DNA of 64,000 nucleotides, taken from the NCBI GenBank assembly GCA_963835375.1, contig CAWIGB010000037.1, forward strand, positions 169,732-233,731, given 5' to 3'. Source of the DNA: Salinisphaera sp963835375 (GTDB taxonomy: Bacteria; Pseudomonadota; Gammaproteobacteria; Nevskiales; Salinisphaeraceae). Made by a program: the position numbers and the translations under genes. Shown here piece by piece: positions 63,656 to 64,000 of the stretch; the stretch's first letter is position 1; every line of letters begins with the position of its first letter. A model generated the notes under the pieces. That model saw only the letters and a program-made list of their open reading frames with translations, did not search any database and was not told the DNA's origin.

Positions 63656-64000
63656 TATCGTCTCCCCGAATATCGTGAATTTTTCTCAATAGCTTGCGCA
63701 TGCACAGTCATAACGGCGGAGGCGCGTCGATCTTGAGCAGGTCGTCGCTCAGTTGCATAACGGCTGCTAGCGGCCAACACTATACGAGCGCGGAAAAGGG
63801 GTCAGATACATTTTCGAGCTTAATCGAGCTAAGGTTTCGCGCTGATGCGCGACTCACCCTTTGTTGCTTGTCTAACAAACGGTCAGCCCAAACAAGGACA
63901 CCCGCTCTTGCGCCGGCTACGCCGGTGCCGTACGAGGCGAGGAGCAGGGCCTTCCCGGCGTAGCTGGGATGCGACCGCCGGCGTTCGGCATGAGCGCCGA
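63656..64000. other. Right edge, no gene seen
   Basis: No recognisable gene follows the GTPase start. The segment likely contains its promoter. The phrase GGGGTCAGATACATTTT near 63798 resembles the flanks of some transposable elements, but nothing conclusive is present. Confidence 0.35.

Overview
The window is about 64 kb of GC-rich DNA with short intergenic gaps and many 4-base ATGA-type overlaps. Gene content and order (hslO, gnd, a cecR-ybhGFSR operon in the Escherichia coli order, chaC, fucU, an aga-type amino-sugar cluster, FliA-type promoters) point to a free-living, motile gammaproteobacterium. A Salinisphaera-like genus is my best guess, but I cannot prove it from the sequence.

Layout. 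1-12 kb: metabolic and signalling genes (short-chain dehydrogenase, diguanylate cyclase, Hsp33, FUSC transporter, succinate-semialdehyde-type dehydrogenase, 3-hydroxybutyrate-type dehydrogenase, P-loop kinase), with a decayed DMT transporter and an IS110 scrap. 12-21 kb: flavin reductase, methyltransferase, TRIC channel, TIM-barrel isomerase, APC permease, YkgJ protein, sedolisin peptidase, cold-shock protein, YaiI. 21-28 kb: gnd, then a convergent amino-sugar operon (agaR-agaZ-agaS-kinase-DMT permease). 28-32.5 kb: LprI-like protein, peptide deformylase, and a LysR regulator divergent from a ring-cleaving dioxygenase/hydrolase pair. 32.5-38.3 kb: the cecR-ybhGFSR efflux operon. 38.6-39 kb: a tiny gene behind a consensus flagellar sigma-28 promoter. 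40-46.7 kb: acyl-modification genes (hexapeptide acyltransferase, acyl carrier protein, FkbH-like protein, MaoC-SDR fusion, OpgC-like membrane acyltransferase). 46.7-51.5 kb: DUF1275 protein, YigZ, copper-storage-type four-helix protein, PpiC, S9 peptidase.

51.6-64 kb is the most plastic part. A second tiny sigma-28 gene (YjfB family) lies next to chaC. This pair has been tandemly duplicated; the second unit is decayed and split by a three-gene insert (membrane protein, methyltransferase, DsrE-like protein). Beyond the second chaC are two inverted IS30 copies bracketing a cytochrome P450 and a YVTN beta-propeller protein. The second IS30 is interrupted by an IS1595-type element with perfect ends and an 8-bp target duplication. 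The window ends with a dynamin/YeeP-like GTPase.

Warning to the reader. At least ten genes, including the normally essential def and the core gene gnd, are readable only if single bases are added or removed. Most sites are short G/C runs with one extra base. Sequencing or assembly error is the likeliest common cause, so these genes should not be taken as genuine pseudogenes without resequencing.
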